Assembly (NCBI GenBank): GCA_949893755.1
Contig: CATLCV010000025.1
Location: forward strand, 1-39,885
DNA length: 39,885 bases
Reading direction: 5' to 3'
Origin: an uncultured Lachnospiraceae bacterium
Lineage (GTDB): Bacteria > Bacillota > Clostridia > Lachnospirales > Lachnospiraceae
Numbering within the stretch: position 1 is the stretch's first letter; each line of letters opens with the position of its first letter. Positions 39,141-39,885 of the stretch are shown here, piece by piece. The position numbers and the translations under genes were made by a program. The notes beneath the pieces are model-generated. The model was not told where the DNA came from and searched no databases. It was given only the letters and a program-made list of their open reading frames with translations.

Positions 39141-39885
39141 ATGCTGATCATTGGAAACGGTAAGGTCATTACCAGAGACAGCAATCTTCCATACCTGGAA
39201 CATGGAGCGGTTGCGATTGAGGGAACTAAGATTGTGAAAGTAGGTGCGGAGAAGGACTTGAAGGAAGCCTATCCGGGAGCGGAGTATATTGACGCGAAGA
39301 AGGGGCTGATCATGCCTGCGTTCATCAACACTCACGAGCACATCTACAGCGCCATGGCAAGGGGCTTGAGCATCAAGGGCTACAACCCCCAGGGATTTTT
39401 GGATATCCTGGACGGACAGTGGTGGACCATTGACCGGCACCTGACACTGGAGCAGACAAAATACAGCGCGGTGGATACCATGATCTCCTGCATCCGCAAC
39501 GGTGTGACCACCATCTTCGACCATCATGCAAGCTTCGGACACATCAAGGACAGTCTGTTCACCATCGCGGATGTGGCGAAGGAGCTGGGCGTGCGTTCCT
39601 GCCTGTGCTACGAAGTATCTGACAGGGACGGCATGGATAAGGCCAGAGAAGCGGTTATGGAAAATGCGGAATTTATCCGCTATGCATTGAAGGATGATTC
39701 CGATATGCTGGCGGGCATGATGGGAATGCATGCCCAGTTCACCATTTCCGACGAGACAATGGAGCTGGCGGCGGCTAACAAGCCGGATGAAGTGGGTTAT
39801 CATATCCACGTGGCAGAGGGGATCGAAGACCTGCATGACTGTCTGAAAAAGTACGGTAAGCGGATCGTGGACCGGCTCATGGACT
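39141..39885 (+). CDS. ssnA: SsnA-type amidohydrolase (3' truncated)
   Basis: The frame is open to the window's end (about 248 residues). It belongs to the amidohydrolase superfamily, the SsnA/guanine-deaminase-like group. Start MLIIGNGKVITRDSNLPYLEHGAVAIEG; metal ligands H65 and H67 in LIMPAFINTHEHIYSAMARG; WWTIDRHLTLEQTKYSAVDTMISCIRNGVTTIFDHHAS; and GYHIHVAEG with the third His. In Clostridia and E. coli, ssnA goes with ygfK, xdh-type and ygeWXY genes in purine breakdown and is thought to deaminate or hydrolyse a purine-derived ring. AAAGGAGG precedes ATG 39141. The remaining third, with the last metal Asp, lies outside the window. Confidence 0.93.
   Translation, partial: MLIIGNGKVITRDSNLPYLEHGAVAIEGTKIVKVGAEKDLKEAYPGAEYIDAKKGLIMPAFINTHEHIYSAMARGLSIKGYNPQGFLDILDGQWWTIDRHLTLEQTKYSAVDTMISCIRNGVTTIFDHHASFGHIKDSLFTIADVAKELGVRSCLCYEVSDRDGMDKAREAVMENAEFIRYALKDDSDMLAGMMGMHAQFTISDETMELAAANKPDEVGYHIHVAEGIEDLHDCLKKYGKRIVDRLMD

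Overview
The window reads as chromosomal DNA of an anaerobic, low-to-medium GC Firmicute, most likely a gut Lachnospiraceae. Pointers are the accC / fused accD-accA / flavin reductase / MarR order of a clostridial fatty-acid operon, a T-box leader on pheST, many two-component systems, ferredoxin-type aldo/keto reductases and an anaerobic purine cluster. This assignment is inference from gene content; no 16S or other marker is present.

Layout. 1-4611: the end of a fatty-acid synthesis operon, with 5'-truncated accC, a single-chain AccD-AccA carboxyltransferase, a frame-disrupted FabK-type flavin reductase and a FabT-like MarR regulator. 4620-5720: a low-GC accessory patch with a DUF4160/DUF2442 pair and the remnant of a P-loop ATPase. 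5736-12443: housekeeping genes, namely promoter, T-box, pheS, pheT, then sppA, an RDD membrane protein and queA, tightly packed. 12489-15713: a low-GC island with an AbiE toxin-antitoxin pair, a trailing gene fragment and an ABC transporter operon collapsed by internal deletions. 15795-19096: small genes (DUF2325 under a tandem palindromic operator, an NTF2-like protein, a coiled-coil protein translationally coupled to an RluA pseudouridine synthase, and a cytoplasmic Cu/Zn superoxide dismutase-like protein). 19214-24757: an ABC exporter (ATPase plus FtsX permease) with its own response regulator and histidine kinase; a 158-bp MITE-like palindrome sits between the last two genes. 24760-26368: a six-unit, exactly 32-bp periodic repeat array leading into a DUF4143 AAA ATPase. 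26543-31300: two ferredoxin-type aldo/keto reductases on the minus strand and a VanRS-like two-component system on the plus strand. 31598-39885: a divergent purine/urate-type catabolic cluster: minus strand regulator, dpaL, ygeY, ygeW, arcC; plus strand NCS2 permease and ssnA (running off the end).

Functional links. AccC and AccDA make malonyl-CoA, with the MarR gene as probable local regulator. The cluster at the right end imports a purine, deaminates and opens it, and channels carbamoyl and diaminopropionate intermediates to carbamate kinase (ATP) and ammonia. Three of its transcription units carry the same GAACAGCAG...GGGTCTG hairpin in the leader, suggesting a shared RNA-level or processing signal.

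Best leads for something undescribed: the 32-bp array plus DUF4143 ATPase, and the repeated hairpin in the purine cluster. Several genes show internal deletions that leave start and stop ends intact, a recurring style of decay in this window.
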